From contig CALUML010000004.1 in assembly GCA_944321745.1 (NCBI GenBank), forward strand, positions 1 to 54,569: DNA of 54,569 nucleotides, in the 5' to 3' direction. This DNA is from an uncultured Bacteroidales bacterium (GTDB taxonomy: Bacteria > Bacteroidota > Bacteroidia > Bacteroidales > Paludibacteraceae). Below the pieces are notes generated by a model. That model was not told the origin of the DNA, did no database searches, and worked only from the letters and a program-made list of their open reading frames with translations. Shown one piece after another: positions 53,078 to 54,569 of the stretch; position 1 is the first letter of the stretch; each line of letters opens with the position of its first letter. The position numbers and the translations under genes were made by a program.

Positions 53078-53982
53078 ATGCTGACAGAACTCTACCGCAA
53101 ACACGTCCCCGCCAACGTCCGCTGGCAAATATACAACCACGTCCTTTACCACTGGTTGAGTTGGTGGCGCGACCCAAATGCCAAGGCCAAAGACCTGGCA
53201 TTCCGCCTGCGCTGCCTGCGCCGCTACGCATTTGCCTCACCTCGCACGGAGCGGGAACGGGTGCTGCGCCACATCGGACTGCACGGGCTGTCCTTCTCCC
53301 CTTTCCCGCACAGCAAGGAGTACTTCAGGCTGCCCCCTTGCCAGGTATCGCACGACCCCGCGAACGGACTGCCCTACGTGATGCACAACGGCAACGCCTC
53401 TACTTCAAAGCCGGTATGATGGACGGGGAAGTCAACTTCAGCTACCGGGGGCTGTGCGTGGAGCAGGGCCCGCGGTCGGCACACCACTACGTGGATTCGT
53501 ATGACGAGCTGGACGGCAAGGTGCTGCTCGACGTTGGGGCGGCGGAAGCCATCTTCACGCTGGAGGTGATAGAACGCATCCGCCACGCCTACGTCTTCGA
53601 ATGCGACCCCGCGTGGGTGGAAGCCCTCGAAGCCACCTTCGCCCCGTGGCGCGACAAGGTGACCATCGTGCGCAAATACGTGGGCGACACGGACGGGGAC
53701 GACAGCATCCGCCTCGACACGTTCTTCGCCGACAAACCCGCGGACAACCTGTTCCTGAAAATGGACATCGAGGGCAGCGAGCAACGGGCACTCCTCGGGG
53801 CGGAACGCCTGCTGGAGACCGCGCCCCGCCTGAGCGGCTCGGTGTGCGTCTACCACACGCACAACGCGGAACAGGAAATCACCTTCATGCTCCATGCCCA
53901 CGGACTCCACACACAGATAACGCCCGGCTACCTGTATTTCGGCAATGAACTGCGCCACGGCATCGCACGCTTCACCCGGTAA
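53078..53982 (+). pseudogene. FkbM-family methyltransferase with a frameshift
   Basis: The frame from the ATG at 53078 (MLTELYRKHVPANVRWQIYN) runs to about 53393, then falls out of frame and stops at 53419. The other frame resumes RLYFKAGMMDGEVNFSYRGL and continues to the stop at 53982. Restoring one base (a C within AAC-GCC near 53394) joins them as ...VMHNGN-RLYFKAG.... The second part holds the SAM-binding KVLLDVGAAEAIFTLEVIER, the acidic strand AYVFECDPAWVEALEA, and the FkbM core DNLFLKMDIEGSEQRALLGA. About 300 residues if repaired. The frameshift is a real mutation or a sequencing error; the latter is easy to imagine. Confidence 0.8.
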
Positions 53983-54271
53983 GGGAGGAAGCCTCCCCCA
54001 AGACCCGGACACTTGTCCCTATGAAATCGGGAAGGAGGGAATGCGAACCAGCCCGGAATGCAGGTCCGCACGCAGAACACACGGGAAACGCGGATTTATA
54101 CGGATATTCCGTCTTGAACATCACGGTTTGTCAGTTGTATTTCTATCCGTGATTATCTGTCCAATCTATCCTTATTCTTCCCCATATCGACACATCCCCC
54201 GAAAGGGGTAATGTTATTGACAGATTGCATACATTCATTAAACCCAAACCGATGGCAGGTTTATACCGTAC
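53983..54271. other. Intergenic stretch with degenerate 'cacggatt' repeats
   Basis: No gene is seen. Words such as ACGCGGATTTATACGGATAT and ATCCGTGATTATCTGTCC resemble those near 52190-52270 and are probably copies of the same dispersed intergenic repeat. Confidence 0.5.
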
Positions 54272-54313
54272 AATAAAGGCGGAGAAGCAACATCCTGCTT
54301 CTCCGCCTTTATT
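54272..54313. terminator. Bidirectional terminator after pheT
   Basis: AATAAAGGCGGAGAAGCA (54272-54289) pairs perfectly with 54296-54313 around a 6-base loop. It lies 26 bases past the pheT stop. Confidence 0.88.
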
Positions 54314-54339
54314 TCCATCTTCTCTTTAGGGGCAAGGGG

Positions 54340-54569
54340 TTACCTCAGTTTCGCTCCAAGTTTCGTTTCCAGATTGGTCTGTATCTTCTTCATGATGGCT
54401 TCAATCTGCTTGTCGGTGAGGGTCTTGTTGGCATCCTGCAATACGAAGCTCACGGCATACGACTTCTTGCCGGCTTCCAGGTTCTTGCCTTCGTACACGT
54501 CGAAGAGGTACACGTCGCGCAGCAAGTTGCGCTCGCTGTCGCGGGCAATCTTCTCGATGTCGGCAAAGC
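54340..54569 (-). CDS. pheT: Phenylalanyl-tRNA synthetase beta subunit (3' end, partial)
   Basis: The last ~76 residues only; the gene continues past the right edge of the window. The visible frame reads FADIEKIARDSERNLLRDVY, then LFDVYEGKNLEAGKKSYAVS and a C-terminal IMKKIQTNLETKLGAKLR. This is the anticodon-binding (B8/FDX-ACB) domain that ends bacterial PheT. A Met inside this region is not the real start. Confidence 0.93.
   Translation of the reverse strand, partial: FADIEKIARDSERNLLRDVYLFDVYEGKNLEAGKKSYAVSFVLQDANKTLTDKQIEAIMKKIQTNLETKLGAKLR

Overview
The window looks like chromosome of a member of the Bacteroidota (order Bacteroidales). Supporting this are the lineage-restricted families DUF4271, DUF4492, DUF4837 and xanthan-lyase/amidase-like proteins, a TonB-dependent receptor with a carboxypeptidase-regulatory N-domain, a Por/T9SS-type C-terminal tail, and many start-proximal TAnnTTTG promoter elements. 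The housekeeping part is G+C-rich. Two blocks (about 1-15.9 kb and 25.2-30.2 kb) are visibly richer in A+T and look acquired. I see no rRNA, tRNA or CRISPR array.

Region 1 (1-15934) is the most unusual part: fourteen co-directional genes with overlaps or gaps of at most 117 bases, preceded by a gene-free leader that ends in a terminator-like hairpin. In order they encode a divergent sigma-factor-like protein, a two-part membrane protein, a membrane-anchored HExxH metallopeptidase, a small unknown, a Ycf46-like AAA+ ATPase, an unknown, a membrane protein with a possible GrpE-like C-terminus, an Hsp70/actin-fold ATPase, two three-TM proteins with Sel1/TPR-like repeats, a coiled-coil lipoprotein, a macro-like (A1S_2505-type) protein, two YbjN-like proteins and a WG-repeat membrane protein. 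I read it as one envelope-associated chaperone/unfoldase/protease machine with its own transcription factor. Its function is unknown: stress, protein quality control or defence are all possible. It ends directly against yidD.

Region 2 (15949-22172, minus strand) holds two operons: LOG-family hydrolase - DUF4271 - hemD - rnpA - yidD, and DUF4492 - cydA - cydB (cytochrome bd oxidase) with a strong terminator.

Region 3 (22474-32282) is a rearranged locus. A full ppiD-like gene is followed by a small membrane (anti-sigma-like) gene and a truncated ECF sigma gene. Then come about 4.95 kb of foreign DNA carrying a secreted FAD-dependent oxidoreductase and a large secreted beta-propeller protein with a sorting tail. 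After that a second copy of the 1213-base flank supplies a 3' fragment of ppiD, the anti-sigma-like gene again and the intact sigma gene. This is the geometry expected from a single-crossover (Campbell-type) integration. A perfect 44-base palindrome lies at the right junction.

Region 4 (32474-45902) contains rubrerythrin, rlmN, a DUF1016/YhcG nuclease-like gene, a xanthan-lyase/amidase gene broken by one in-frame stop, a DUF4837 lipoprotein, pdxA, an IMP dehydrogenase gene, and a TonB-dependent receptor preceded by a MITE-like element.

Region 5 (46312-54569) contains the succinate dehydrogenase/fumarate reductase operon (frdC-A-B order on the minus strand), efp, an MFS exporter, about 1.1 kb of repeat-rich non-coding DNA including nine 23-base tandem units, a frameshifted FkbM-type methyltransferase, and the 3' end of pheT.

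All family calls come from reading motifs by eye; no database search was run.
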